Below, piece after piece: positions 37,022 through 45,870 of a stretch of DNA of 64,000 nt. This stretch comes from Pantoea sp. Ap-967. Its GTDB lineage: Bacteria; Pseudomonadota; Gammaproteobacteria; Pseudomonadales; Pseudomonadaceae. Numbering within the stretch: the first letter of the stretch is position 1; every line of letters begins with the position of its first letter. The position numbers and the translations under genes are program-made. A model generated the notes under the pieces. That model saw nothing but the letters and a program-made list of their open reading frames with translations. It searched no databases and was not told the DNA's origin. The stretch spans positions 186,001 through 250,000 of the forward strand of contig NZ_VWXK01000004.1 in assembly GCF_011752565.1 (NCBI RefSeq). Direction: 5' to 3'.

Positions 37022-37131
37022 GTCCGGCGAACTCACCTTCCGAACTCCAGCATTAAGGTCAATGGTGTCCGCTCAAATACATGGGCACCATCGCTTTCAA
37101 TGCTGAAGCTCGGAAGATGAGTTCGCCGGAC
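37022..37131. repeat. Long imperfect inverted repeat (~48-bp arms)
   Basis: The left arm starts GTCCGGCGAACTCACCTTCC and the right arm ends with its near reverse complement GGAAGATGAGTTCGCCGGAC. The loop is ~14 bp. It lies just downstream (minus strand) of the YaaW-like gene. A strong hairpin or a small MITE-like insertion. Confidence 0.75.
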
Positions 37132-37155
37132 ACTTACAGATCCATAGACAATGAG

Positions 37156-37911
37156 TCAACCAAACGAAACCTGTTCAGCCGCTGCGCCGTAAGCCTGTTT
37201 CTGCCGAAGTGCGGCGATCTGGATAACGGTCGGAATGGTGACCCTGAAGGCTGGACTGGCAATGTCCACGGCAGTCCACGCTCCGGTGACAACCCAGCCG
37301 ATCGGCCCGGTGATGACCGCCATCGTTCTCATCATCGTGCCGGTGGCAGCGAAGCTCAGGCCGCGACCGATGAGCGCCTTGAGGACGGCGTTGACCACAA
37401 TCGCCGTCAGTTGATACGACTTGAAGCCGCCTGCCCGAAACACGGTTTGGAATACACCAAACATCGCTTCCGCCGTAAACAGGTTGGTGTTCTTGAGGCC
37501 AATGGATTCGCCCAAGGCCTTGATCTCTTCGGCGGACATCTTTTCCAGCGCGTCGCGCAAAATCTTGCTCAGCAGGTTCTGTTCGATCAGGTCGATGCTC
37601 GAGCCCTTGTTGTAGTTGACCTTGAGCTTGTCGCAGACATCCTCCAGTACCTCACGGTACAAGACACCTTTACCACCACGGAGCATCGTGGCAATCGTGT
37701 TCCCCCCGAAACACTGGATCTCGGCGGCGATCTGCTGCCAGTAACGTCTGTGGTCAGGATAATGCGACTTATATTCGGGCGTCGTGGACAGCTCTTCGGT
37801 CAGCCGCGAGCTACCGTCTTTGTCATAAACCAAGCAATAGACCAGATCATTCAGGTCACTGGAATCCATCGAACCCAGGAATTTCAAATCCGGATCGTCT
37901 CTATATGCCAT
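37156..37911 (-). CDS. YaaW/UPF0174-family protein
   Basis: The protein has 251 residues. ATG 37911 (MAYRDDPDLKFLGSM) has GGAG six bases upstream; an in-frame upstream start is less good. Family blocks are clear: YPDHRRYWQQIAAEIQCFGG, MLRGGKGVLYREVLEDVCDK and the ending RVTIPTVIQIAALR. The middle has a hydrophobic stretch (AVITGPIGWVVTGAWTAVD). The biochemical role of YaaW is unknown; it is annotated as DUF3944/ubiquinol-cytochrome c chaperone-like in some species. The gene is followed by the long inverted repeat. Confidence 0.85.
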   Translation of the reverse strand: MAYRDDPDLKFLGSMDSSDLNDLVYCLVYDKDGSSRLTEELSTTPEYKSHYPDHRRYWQQIAAEIQCFGGNTIATMLRGGKGVLYREVLEDVCDKLKVNYNKGSSIDLIEQNLLSKILRDALEKMSAEEIKALGESIGLKNTNLFTAEAMFGVFQTVFRAGGFKSYQLTAIVVNAVLKALIGRGLSFAATGTMMRTMAVITGPIGWVVTGAWTAVDIASPAFRVTIPTVIQIAALRQKQAYGAAAEQVSFG

Positions 37912-38154
37912 ATCTCGCTCCATGCTTTGATCAGTGTGTCAGGCATACGGTAAAAGGCCGTAATGCTCTGCCCTTATCGGCGGCCATTCCGGAACCTTGA
38001 TTTTAAAAGAGCAGGGGAAACCGGGAAGTCTCCCGCTTGATAAGACCGAACAGAGACACGATGCTCGCATCTATCCTGGCCTGTAACCGGCCTCCGCCAA
38101 GGACAGCTATGGGTCGATTGCTTCCAGTCGTGCCTATCCAGAGCAGTACCTCGC
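37912..38154. other. Gap between YaaW-like and integrase-coupled genes
   Basis: No gene seen. It contains another copy of the dispersed motif GACAGCTATGGGTCGATTGC at 38097. Confidence 0.5.
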
Positions 38155-38430
38155 TCAGAGGTTGAACACCCATGCTTTTTGCAAACGACGGGCGAGCAGC
38201 CGCACAGTCAGCAGATAGTAATACCGCGTCGCCTCGCTGCGTCGATTTAGGCGATGCTCAAGAAGCCAATCCACATGCTTTTTCTGCCAAGCCCAAGGCG
38301 TCTGTCGCTGCCAACGCTCTGAGATTTCTGCTTGGATGACTCTCGCCTGCCGCAAATGGCGTTGTTGTGTGGAATGCGATACGGTCAGCACCGCAGCCAA
38401 GAACAGCTCCATATCGAATACCTTATTCAT
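38155..38430 (-). CDS. 91-residue helical protein translationally coupled to the integrase
   Basis: ATG 38430 overlaps the integrase stop (ATGA). The protein is basic and rich in Arg/Gln/Trp, ending ARRLQKAWVFNL. It contains a likely helical domain (RHLRQARVIQAEISERWQRQ). Its position suggests an integrase accessory such as a directionality or DNA-bending factor. It resembles no excisionase that I can name. Confidence 0.65.
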   Translation of the reverse strand: MNKVFDMELFLAAVLTVSHSTQQRHLRQARVIQAEISERWQRQTPWAWQKKHVDWLLEHRLNRRSEATRYYYLLTVRLLARRLQKAWVFNL

Positions 38431-39407
38431 CTGCGACCTCCTACGTAGGCAGCGACAACGTCGATCCGACCGTGCCCCAGTTCATAGCTGATTTGCCGTC
38501 GGGCTTCACGATCAAGGTTTCTATCTGCCAAGGAGCATTGGCCACCGTTGATAGGCGCGCGATGTTGGGTGATTTGCTTATAGCGCTCACATGCGTACGC
38601 CGCTCGTAGCTCATGGAAGCCTTTGAGATTGTGTGCATGCAGGATGTCCCGTGCAGGGCGGATGATTTCTTGCAGAAGATTTAGATAGCTTTCGTGTGGC
38701 GCAATCAGGTTGCGGCTATCCGCAGGCGACACCTGTCGTGCAAACTCAAGTGCACCTCGAACATGGTCGTCCACCGCGATCCAGCGTGGCGCTGAAGCCC
38801 CGGCGCGGCCGCCTTTGGTGCCGTCCTGGATGTTAATCCTGCCTAGGTCGTTAGCCTCACGGCTTAGCCGTGGCAGATCAGCCAAGATAGCCTCACGCAA
38901 GCGCATGCCGGTGGCTCGCGCCAACAAAACAATCGCGGCAGCCCATAGTTGATGTTGGTTACAAAGCGCATCGACGATCTGCTTAACCAGCTCGCGGTCT
39001 TGGCCCTGCGGCACTGAATGTCGAACCCCGGTGCGCTGCATAACCAGCGCCTTGCTCGGACTTGGCAATTTCACGCACTGATCACCGCGAAGCGCCGTCA
39101 TGGTCCTGTTAACGCTGGATAGCCGATTTTGTGCGGTGCTGACGGCGAGGTCACCGCGCCCAACCGCGTCGCGCAGATACGCTGCATAGTCGGCCAACAC
39201 TTTTCGATCAATCTGCCGCGCATCATTGATACCGGGTCCCTGTTCGGAGCGGCACCATTTCACGAATGCCAGCCACCGATCACAGTGTGCCTTCACCGTG
39301 CCGTAGTGGCCACCGCAGAACATGTCTTTCAGCGCCTGCGGCCCTGCGTAGCTCAATTGCCTGCCATAGCCGAAATTACGGCCGTCGTGTCTACCCACCA
39401 ATGCCAT
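38427..39407 (-). CDS. Tyrosine-type integrase
   Basis: The protein has 326 residues. ATG 39407 has GAGG eight bases upstream and matches the fragment at 30867-30953. Catalytic residues are visible: Arg in ATGMRLREAILADL, HELR in GFHELRAAYACERY, the second His in LGHGRID and Tyr in VVAAYVGG. The catalytic set is complete. It is the best candidate for the enzyme that integrates at the nearby tRNA-Thr, but it lies 3.6 kb from it rather than next to it. Confidence 0.88.
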   Translation of the reverse strand: MALVGRHDGRNFGYGRQLSYAGPQALKDMFCGGHYGTVKAHCDRWLAFVKWCRSEQGPGINDARQIDRKVLADYAAYLRDAVGRGDLAVSTAQNRLSSVNRTMTALRGDQCVKLPSPSKALVMQRTGVRHSVPQGQDRELVKQIVDALCNQHQLWAAAIVLLARATGMRLREAILADLPRLSREANDLGRINIQDGTKGGRAGASAPRWIAVDDHVRGALEFARQVSPADSRNLIAPHESYLNLLQEIIRPARDILHAHNLKGFHELRAAYACERYKQITQHRAPINGGQCSLADRNLDREARRQISYELGHGRIDVVAAYVGGRR

Positions 39408-39819
39408 GCCAGTCACCTCATCATCCGATCTCCGATCCTCGCCCCACGTCATCCCGCCAAGAATGTTGAGTGTTATCAGGGATCAAGGCCCCTGCGACCT
39501 GTGGGGAATGTCCTCTTCGCGGGACTGGCGGCTCCTTACGACCGGGAGCAAGGGCATCTCATGATCTGGCCTCCTTAGCACCGTTACCGGTGGGCGAGTG
39601 GAGATTGCATTGGCTGACGAGACCAGTGCCGCGAGATCCTGAGCCGGGTGAACGCAGCAATGCGATGACCGGGGCATGCCTGACTGTCAGTCAGGTGCAG
39701 CCCATTCCTTGGTCTGCGGCACCATCATCTACATCGCTGTTGTTGGTGGCATCGGCGTTTGTCACGAGGGGAATTGCTGCAAAGCCATCTGCGATCAGGG
39801 CGACTGCAGCGTATGAACG
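39408..39819. other. Spacer between integrase and exported-protein gene
   Basis: 412 bp, conserved in the duplicated module (30954-31366). It includes a possible 42-codon in-frame extension of the upstream gene, described in findings. No ribosome site or other gene is supported. Confidence 0.5.
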
Positions 39820-40644
39820 TCAGTCCAACGCAAGCGTGCCCGAAGGCAGGCGATGGTCCGCTTCAAGGGTTTTAAAGTACTCGGTGCCTTTCTCAAGGAT
39901 CGTTCGCCACTGCGGGAGCTGGCTCTGGTCAAAGTGCAGCTTCAATATGAAACCGTTAGGCCAGGTCATCTGCATGATGCATTGTTGGTTTTTCGCGTTC
40001 ACGATGGGGTCGTAGCCGAATGCAATCGGGTCACCCTGGCATCCAAAGTACACGGGCAGGCCGTCGGGGTAGCGGATGCCCAGATCGGTCGAGCGAAAAT
40101 AGCTCGGTTTGCCGGGCACTGCATACTCCTGCAGGGAGGGGATGGCGGATACCGGCTGCGGGGCGCTTCTGCGGCGGACCATGTCTTGCTCAAGCTCTTC
40201 GACACGGACCGGGCGAACGTTCGGGTCGTTCTGGTAGAACTCGAAGAGGACGATATCACGCCCTTTCTGATCATTGCTCAGAACGCCTTGCTTCCTTTGC
40301 TCGGGCGTTGCCGGGGTGAAACCCGGGAACCACACAGCAAAGACCCTACCCCCTGACGCCGGCAAGGGCCCGGTTACGAACTCGGGCACGAAGTCATCAG
40401 GGATGGCCACTTTGAGCCCGGCCAGTTCGTACACCCAGCTGGTCGCACCGGGCCGGGGCCCCTTGATCTGGTAGGTACAGTTGTTCTCTTTTTCGCACAT
40501 GACTCTGAAGAAGTCTTGCTTGGCCGGCTGCTCCTGGGCAGGCGAGATGCCCGGATAGAGCGACACCAGCCCGAACAGGCCGGCCAGCACAGCGTTGCCA
40601 GATTTGAGGTACAGCGGTTTGTCAGTATCCACAGTGCCGGTCAT
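39820..40644 (-). CDS. Exported hypothetical protein, module copy 2
   Basis: The protein has 274 residues, about 95% identical to the 31367-32191 product. Visible differences are in the first ~40 residues (for example VDTDKPLYLKSGNAVLAG against VNTDKPLHFKAGNAALAG) and at a few late positions. The signal-like region and the Cys pattern are kept. Both copies look intact, so duplication has not been followed by loss. Function unknown. Confidence 0.8.
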   Translation of the reverse strand: MTGTVDTDKPLYLKSGNAVLAGLFGLVSLYPGISPAQEQPAKQDFFRVMCEKENNCTYQIKGPRPGATSWVYELAGLKVAIPDDFVPEFVTGPLPASGGRVFAVWFPGFTPATPEQRKQGVLSNDQKGRDIVLFEFYQNDPNVRPVRVEELEQDMVRRRSAPQPVSAIPSLQEYAVPGKPSYFRSTDLGIRYPDGLPVYFGCQGDPIAFGYDPIVNAKNQQCIMQMTWPNGFILKLHFDQSQLPQWRTILEKGTEYFKTLEADHRLPSGTLALD

Positions 40645-40944
40645 TCCATTGCTTCAAGTCGAATCTTCCCTAGCTTTTCGAGGTTACGCCGAGCGCCGCG
40701 TTTCATTGCAGCAACGCTTGTGCCGCTTGCTGCTACTGGTATCCACGGCGAGGCAGCGCCCGATCATTCCAGCGTTTTGGATGGATCTCAATGGCAGTGC
40801 GCAGAGTCGTCGTTGCGGGCACACAACGCAGCCCTCTCCCTAGACGGGTAATTGCCTCGTCAGTTCCAGCAATGCCTGAAAAATCAGGGAGGGGCCGTGT
40901 GCTAGGCTCGCGGTGCATCTGCCGGCCTGCACCGCGAGGGATCA

Positions 40945-41200
40945 ACGCTGGAAATCGAAGTATCGACCGTCGCCGACCAGAGCCTTTTCGAGCAATTGGC
41001 GTGCACTCTGGAAACCGGGCTGGACGCAGCGCCTGGACGGGCTGGATGAGCGCTACTGGGACCTGCAGGTGGAAACGCAGATCATCACCTTGCACCTGCA
41101 GCATTATCTGGGGATCTGCGTGCTGATCCCTTCGGGTTGTGAACAGCTGGCGGCGCGGGCCCGCCAGTTGCTCGGCGGCCAGGCGAGCCGCCAGCGCTGA
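40945..41200 (+). pseudogene. Copy 3 of the 88-residue gene, decayed
   Basis: The start codon is ACG in place of ATG, and 11 bases are missing after CTGGAAACCGGGCTGG, which shifts the frame. The 3' half matches the intact copy (ending LLGGQASRQR). Confidence 0.75.
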
Positions 41201-41237
41201 TGGCCTCATCGCCGGTGCTATCTACCGCGTCGCTTGC

Positions 41238-41264
41238 TTCGCGGGCAAGCCCGCTCCCACAGGG
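41238..41264. repeat. REP element
   Basis: CTTCGCGGGCAAGCCCGCTC, as after the other 88-residue copies. Confidence 0.8.
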
Positions 41265-41373
41265 TAAATTGCAGCGCGCCTGCTGGCACTGTTCCCTGCG
41301 CGCCAGCGCAGCCCGCAGAGGTGGGTTGGCTCTCATGGAAAACATCATAACAATATGATTTAACAGATAATTC

Positions 41374-41460
41374 TGTAGGAGCGGGCTTGCCCCGCGAAGC
41401 AGGCGACGCGGTGGATGGCACCGGCTTCGCCGGTGTTCGCGGGGCAAGCCCGCTCCTACA
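41374..41460. repeat. Inverted REP pair
   Basis: Two opposed GCGGGGCAAGCCCGCTCCTA elements are separated by ~45 bp that contain the hairpin CACCGGCTTCGCCGGTG. Confidence 0.9.
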
Positions 41461-41592
41461 GGGGGGCGCGGCGCACCTGCTGGCAATGTACCCTGCGCGA
41501 CAGCACTACCCGCAGGGCTGGGTTATCTCCCATAGGGTGTTGGGTACATGTCGAATGCCTGCTCCCACCTGAGCACCTGGACCAAACCACTA

Positions 41593-42747
41593 TCACGGCT
41601 TATCAAGTGGCTCAGGGATGAAACCCTGCTCTCTCAGTGCCTTGATTACCCCGCGTATGAGGTAATTACTGGAGAAGCCAATCGTGTACTGCCTTGACCC
41701 CGCGCTAACCGGAACAAGCATGCCTTGGTCGACCAGCCTCTTGATCTGATAGGTTCGCTGGCCAGCCGTGAGCTTGGGCAGCGCATGGGCAATGTCTGCC
41801 GACTTCACTACCTTCATTTTGATCGCACAGGCCAGGACGTGCTCTTCAGCTTCTGTAATCCACTCGCGGCTGCGCGCAAAAGCCACTGCCGGCGACAGGA
41901 TGCACTCCGTGAGATAGGCATAGTTGGTAAGCCTGTCTACTTTCTCAAGCTCGTCCCGAATGCCTTGCAATACATAGACGCACCACGCCTCCAAGCCCTC
42001 GGTGGTGCCGGTATCGGCCACTCCAAGCATGGCGTAGTAATTTTCTCGGTCATTGCAAAACACTGCCGTAGGGTTGAGCACCCTCCCACCCACATTTACG
42101 TTGAAGCCGTACTTCATCAACAGCGCATAGGTGAGCAGCCTCACTACCCGCCCATTGCCATTGCCGAATGGGTGAATCCAACCGAAACGATGGTGGGCCA
42201 AGGCAACCTTCATCAACGCGTACTTGGGTGAGTCGTCGCGATTGATGAAGCTGACCAGCTCCTGCATGTATTGGGACACCAGCACAGCATCTGGCGGGGA
42301 GTGTTCGGATTGGGAAATCCTGACAGGCCCTTCGCGGTAGGCCCCGGGCGTCTTGTCGCCTTCGCGGCGCAAACCGAGTACGGTCAGGGCATGCAGCTCG
42401 CGAATGGTGTGCTCTGTCAGGTCTACACCAGGCTTCATCACCTCCTCGATGTAGTCCATCGCCTTCTCGATATTTGCAACCTCAAGCAACTGATCAGTGC
42501 TTTCAGCTTTCCCTTCAACCTTGCTGTCAATGTAGTCCGCCAGGGTGGTGTGGTTGCCCTCGATCCGCGCAGACCCCAAGCTCTCCAACGTATGGAACAG
42601 CCCCTTGAGCTGGAAGAAAACCTGCGGCGGCGTGTCCCCCTCCAGCCTCAACCTGCGCAGGAATTCAAGCTCACTCAGCACGTCAACCAGAGGCGAGTCA
42701 AAGGAAGGGTTCAGCAGTCGGAGATCGTGATGAGAAAAGCTGGCCAT
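41593..42747 (-). CDS. Fic-family protein (AMPylation-type) with N-terminal inhibitory motif
   Basis: The protein has 384 residues. The Fic active site is canonical: [15 protein letters not shown] (His193-Arg201). The autoinhibitory helix motif SARIEGN (Ser59-Asn65) is present, so it is a class II Fic protein. The N-terminal Fic_N and a C-terminal winged-helix-like part ([19 protein letters not shown]) follow the usual layout. Such proteins transfer AMP or another nucleotide to a target protein. The ribosome site is weak. A 3' fragment of the same gene lies at 23490. It is the gene nearest the tRNA on the island side. Confidence 0.93.
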   Translation of the reverse strand: MASFSHHDLRLLNPSFDSPLVDVLSELEFLRRLRLEGDTPPQVFFQLKGLFHTLESLGSARIEGNHTTLADYIDSKVEGKAESTDQLLEVANIEKAMDYIEEVMKPGVDLTEHTIRELHALTVLGLRREGDKTPGAYREGPVRISQSEHSPPDAVLVSQYMQELVSFINRDDSPKYALMKVALAHHRFGWIHPFGNGNGRVVRLLTYALLMKYGFNVNVGGRVLNPTAVFCNDRENYYAMLGVADTGTTEGLEAWCVYVLQGIRDELEKVDRLTNYAYLTECILSPAVAFARSREWITEAEEHVLACAIKMKVVKSADIAHALPKLTAGQRTYQIKRLVDQGMLVPVSAGSRQYTIGFSSNYLIRGVIKALREQGFIPEPLDKP

Positions 42748-42948
42748 CTAAAAATTATCTCTAATCGGCAAACGCACTATCTTTAAATTTTTTGACAAAC
42801 ACCCCGTAAATACTGGGCGAAAGCCAGAAACCAGATAAGCACTATCTCAAAAATCGTGCAAGCCTAAGTGGAAAGTGGTCAGAGATTAAGTCGAAAACGG
42901 CGCCCGGTGGGCAGCGGCTGGAAGGCGTCGGGGTGAAGGAAGTAGAAA

Positions 42949-42977
42949 CAAAAATGCCCGCACAGGGCGGGCATTTT
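42949..42977 (-). terminator. Intrinsic terminator of tRNA-Thr
   Basis: AAAATGCCCG..CGGGCATTTT, a bidirectional stem with T run; it lies ~45 bases downstream of the tRNA 3' end on the minus strand. Confidence 0.85.
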
Positions 42978-43021
42978 AGGGAAGGCTATATGCAAACAAA
43001 GCTGCATCAAACCTAGAGTAC

Positions 43022-43097
43022 TGGTGCCGGAGACAGGAATCGAACCTGCGACCTTCGCGTTACGAGTGCGCTGCTCTACCGACTGAGCTACACCGGC
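43022..43097 (-). tRNA. tRNA-Thr(CGT)
   Basis: 76 nt with encoded CCA. The acceptor stem GCCGGTG pairs with the 3' end. D arm GCTCAGTCGGTAGAGC; anticodon loop CTCGTAA gives anticodon CGT. T arm CAGGTTCGATTCCTG. It resembles the enteric thrW gene, a well-known integration target. The 3' end is duplicated at 23624, 33888 and (mutated) 26092. Confidence 0.97.
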
Positions 43098-43166
43098 GTG
43101 TAGCGCAACGTACCACTGCCGCACCCGCTGCGTAAACCCCTGTTTCCCCGGCTTATTCCCCTTTCT

Positions 43167-43577
43167 TCACGACGCCGTGCACCCGCTTGGCGCCAGGTCT
43201 TCCTCGATATTGGTCGCACACTGCCAGCCGCTGGCCGTGCGCGACAGGGTCAGGGTCTTGCCCAGCACGTTGGCCGGGGCGTCGGCCAGGGTGCAGGTGA
43301 TGGCGGCGGTGCCGTCGGCGGCCTTGCCGGTGGCGGTGATCGCGCAGTGCGCGGTGGCGGGCTGGCCGCCCAGGGCGGATACGTTGGCGACGTCCTTGCC
43401 TTCGTTCAGGCGCAGGTCCATGGCCGTTTTCAGCGCGCTGATTTCCAGCAAGCCAGCCGCTGCCTTGGCGCGGGACTGGTGGTTGGTGTACATCGGCAAG
43501 GCGATGGTCGTAAGAATGCCGATGATCGCAATGACGATCATCAATTCGATCAGGGTAATGCCGCGTTGCCCTTTCAT
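43167..43577 (-). CDS. pilA: Type IV pilin
   Basis: The protein has 136 residues. The type IVa prepilin leader is short (MKGQRG) and cleaved before [16 protein letters not shown], with Glu5 present. The C-terminal part has two Cys pairs, including a terminal disulfide-like [16 protein letters not shown]. It is the major pilin candidate processed by PilD encoded nearby. ATG 43577 has AAGGA upstream. It is divergent from pilC. Confidence 0.95.
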   Translation of the reverse strand: MKGQRGITLIELMIVIAIIGILTTIALPMYTNHQSRAKAAAGLLEISALKTAMDLRLNEGKDVANVSALGGQPATAHCAITATGKAADGTAAITCTLADAPANVLGKTLTLSRTASGWQCATNIEEDLAPSGCTAS

Positions 43578-43792
43578 GAACGGTTTCCTTTTTGATACGT
43601 GTAGCCGTGAGGGTCAGGCTCGCCCCAGCGGACAGCGGCGCAGTAGGCCTGAACAGACACCTTTTGTCACCCCTGCCCGCCAGGGCGTCATCTTCGCTGA
43701 ACTACTCTAGTGAGCATCACGGACGCACGCCTGCCCAGGGAGGCGGCAAGCTGTTTCCAGGCTTGTCGCCGGGGTGGAAAAAGGACCTTGGC

Positions 43793-45001
43793 ATGAACAC
43801 TTCTACACAGCTCTACACCTGGCGCGGCACCAACGCCAGCGGTGCCGCGGTCAGCGGCCAAATCAGCGGGCGCAGCCCGGCGTATGCGCGGGCCGGGCTG
43901 CTGCGCCAGGGTATCCGGGTGGCCAGCCTGCGGCCTACAGGCAGCTTTGAATGGCGCTTGCCGAAGGCGCGGGTGAAGGCCGACCCAGCGGGGTTCAGCC
44001 GGCAGTTGGCGACCTTGCTCAAGGCCGGGGTGCCGCTGTTGCAGGCCTTCGAGGTGATGGGCCGCAGTGGCTGCAGCGCGGCGCAGGCGGCGTTGCTCGG
44101 CCAATTGAAACAGGATGTGGCCGCAGGGCTGGGGTTGGCGGATGCGCTGCAGCGCCACCCGGCGTGGTTCGATGGCGTGTACTGCAACCTGATTCGCGTG
44201 GGCGAGCAGTCTGGCACGCTGGACCGGCAGCTGGAGCAACTGGCGGGCATGCTGGAGCAGCGCCAGGTGTTGCACAAGCGGGTGCGCAAGGCGATGTTCT
44301 ACCCGCTGCTGCTGTTGCTGACCGGGCTGGGTGTTGCGGCGATCTTGTTGCTGGAAGTGATTCCGCGCTTCGAAAGCCTGTTTGCCGGGTTCGAGGCGGG
44401 GCTGCCAGCGTTCACCCAATGGGTGATCGACTTATCCACAGGGCTGGGGCGGTATGCGCCGGTGCTGGCAATCACTGGGCTTGTCTTGGGGTTTGCAGTT
44501 AGCCAGCTTTACCGAAAGCATGCACCAGCGCGCCTGTGGATATCTCGCCAGGCCTTGCGCCTGCCGGTGTTCGGGCCGCTGCTGAACCAGGCCGCCCTGG
44601 CCCGTTTCGCCCGCACCCTGGCAACCTCCTATGCAGCGGGGGTGCCGCTGCTCGATGCACTGGGCACGGTGGCCAGGGCCTGTGGCAGCAGCCTGCACGA
44701 GCAGGCGGTGATGCAGGTGCGCCGGGCCATGGCCAACGGCCAGGCGCTGAACCAGGCGATGGCGCTGGAACCGTTGTTCCCACCACTGCTGGTGCAACTG
44801 ACGGCCATTGGCGAATCCAGCGGCACGCTGGACCTGATGCTGGAAAAATCCGCCAGCCATTACGAGGAACAGGTCAGCCAGGCGCTGGACCAGTTGACCA
44901 GCCTGCTGGAGCCCGCCATCGTGCTGGTTCTGGGCCTGCTGGTCGGTGGGCTGGTGGTGGCGATGTACCTGCCGATCTTCCAGTTGGGTAGCTTGATCTG
45001 A
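43793..45001 (+). CDS. pilC: Type IV pilus inner-membrane platform protein
   Basis: The protein has 402 residues, of the GspF/PilC type. It holds two related domains, each with a hydrophobic segment (YPLLLLLTGLGVAAILLLEV; IVLVLGLLVGGLVVAMYLPI) and the F.RQL..LL.AGVPLL.A motif (FSRQLATLLKAGVPLLQAF). ATG 43793 has AAGGA seven bases upstream. pilD follows after 2 bp, so they are one operon. The pilB ATPase gene that usually precedes pilC is absent; only a 215-bp gap separates pilC from pilA. Confidence 0.95.
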   Translation: MNTSTQLYTWRGTNASGAAVSGQISGRSPAYARAGLLRQGIRVASLRPTGSFEWRLPKARVKADPAGFSRQLATLLKAGVPLLQAFEVMGRSGCSAAQAALLGQLKQDVAAGLGLADALQRHPAWFDGVYCNLIRVGEQSGTLDRQLEQLAGMLEQRQVLHKRVRKAMFYPLLLLLTGLGVAAILLLEVIPRFESLFAGFEAGLPAFTQWVIDLSTGLGRYAPVLAITGLVLGFAVSQLYRKHAPARLWISRQALRLPVFGPLLNQAALARFARTLATSYAAGVPLLDALGTVARACGSSLHEQAVMQVRRAMANGQALNQAMALEPLFPPLLVQLTAIGESSGTLDLMLEKSASHYEEQVSQALDQLTSLLEPAIVLVLGLLVGGLVVAMYLPIFQLGSLI

Positions 45002-45003
45002 AC

Positions 45004-45870
45004 ATGACTCTGTGGACTTTCCTGGCCGGGCATCCGGCCTACTTCATTACCCTGGCGACCGTGCTCGGCCTGCTGGTGGGCAGTTTTCTCAATGTGGTGG
45101 CGTACCGCCTGCCAATCATGCTCGACCGCCAGTGGCAGCGCGAAGCGCAAGAGGTGCTGGGCCTGCCGACCACCGAGCACACACGCTTCAACCTGTCGCT
45201 GCCCGCCTCCCACTGCCCGCATTGCGGCCATGGCATCCGTGCCTGGGAGAACATTCCGGTGCTCAGCTACCTGGCATTGCGCGGGCGTTGCTCGGCCTGC
45301 AAGCAGCCGATCAGTGCCCGTTATCCACTGGTGGAAGTGGCTTGCGCATTGCTGTCGATGACGGTGGCCTGGCACTCCGGCCCTGGCTTGGAGGCCCTGG
45401 CCCTGCTGTTGCTCACCTGGAGCCTGCTGGCGCTGAGCCTGATCGACCATGACCAGCAACTGTTGCCCGACGTGCTGGTGCTGCCAACGCTGTGGCTGGG
45501 GCTGATGGTCAATGCCCTGGGCACCCTGGTGCCGTTGCACGATGCGCTGTGGGGCGCGGTGGCCGGCTACCTCAGCCTGTGGACGGTGTATTGGGTGTTC
45601 AAGTTGGTTACCGGCAAGGAAGGCATGGGCCATGGCGACTTCAAGCTGCTGGCGCTGATCGGCGCCTGGGGCGGTTGGCAGGTGCTGCCGGTGACGTTGC
45701 TGCTGTCGTCATTGGTTGGGGTGGTGGCGGGCCTGTGCCTGTTGCGCCTGCGCGGGCAATCGGTGCGCACCGCGATTCCGTTCGGGCCCTATCTGGCAAT
45801 TGCGGGGTGGATTGCCGTGCTCTGGGGTGATGAAATAGTCACCTTCTACCTGCAACAGTTTGGAATGTGA
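45004..45870 (+). CDS. pilD: Prepilin peptidase / N-methyltransferase
   Basis: The protein has 288 residues. It cleaves the leader of type IV prepilins and of type II secretion pseudopilins, then methylates the new N-terminus. Zinc-type Cys tetrad at 71/74 and 96/99 (CPHC, CSAC). Catalytic aspartates lie in LSLIDHDQ (residues 148/150) and GMGHGDFK (212). Eight hydrophobic segments. Second gene of the pilC operon; overlaps coaE. Confidence 0.96.
   Translation: MTLWTFLAGHPAYFITLATVLGLLVGSFLNVVAYRLPIMLDRQWQREAQEVLGLPTTEHTRFNLSLPASHCPHCGHGIRAWENIPVLSYLALRGRCSACKQPISARYPLVEVACALLSMTVAWHSGPGLEALALLLLTWSLLALSLIDHDQQLLPDVLVLPTLWLGLMVNALGTLVPLHDALWGAVAGYLSLWTVYWVFKLVTGKEGMGHGDFKLLALIGAWGGWQVLPVTLLLSSLVGVVAGLCLLRLRGQSVRTAIPFGPYLAIAGWIAVLWGDEIVTFYLQQFGM

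Larger units (their letters stand above)
39320..41335. repeat. 2-kb duplicated module, copy 2 (copy 1 at 30866-32890)
   Basis: The order is the same in both copies: integrase 5' end, 412-bp spacer, exported protein (minus), 88-residue gene (plus), REP, then CTGCTGGCACTGTTCCCTGC. Offset is ~8.45 kb throughout. The integrase is complete only in copy 2; the 88-residue gene is intact only in copy 1. Confidence 0.85.
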
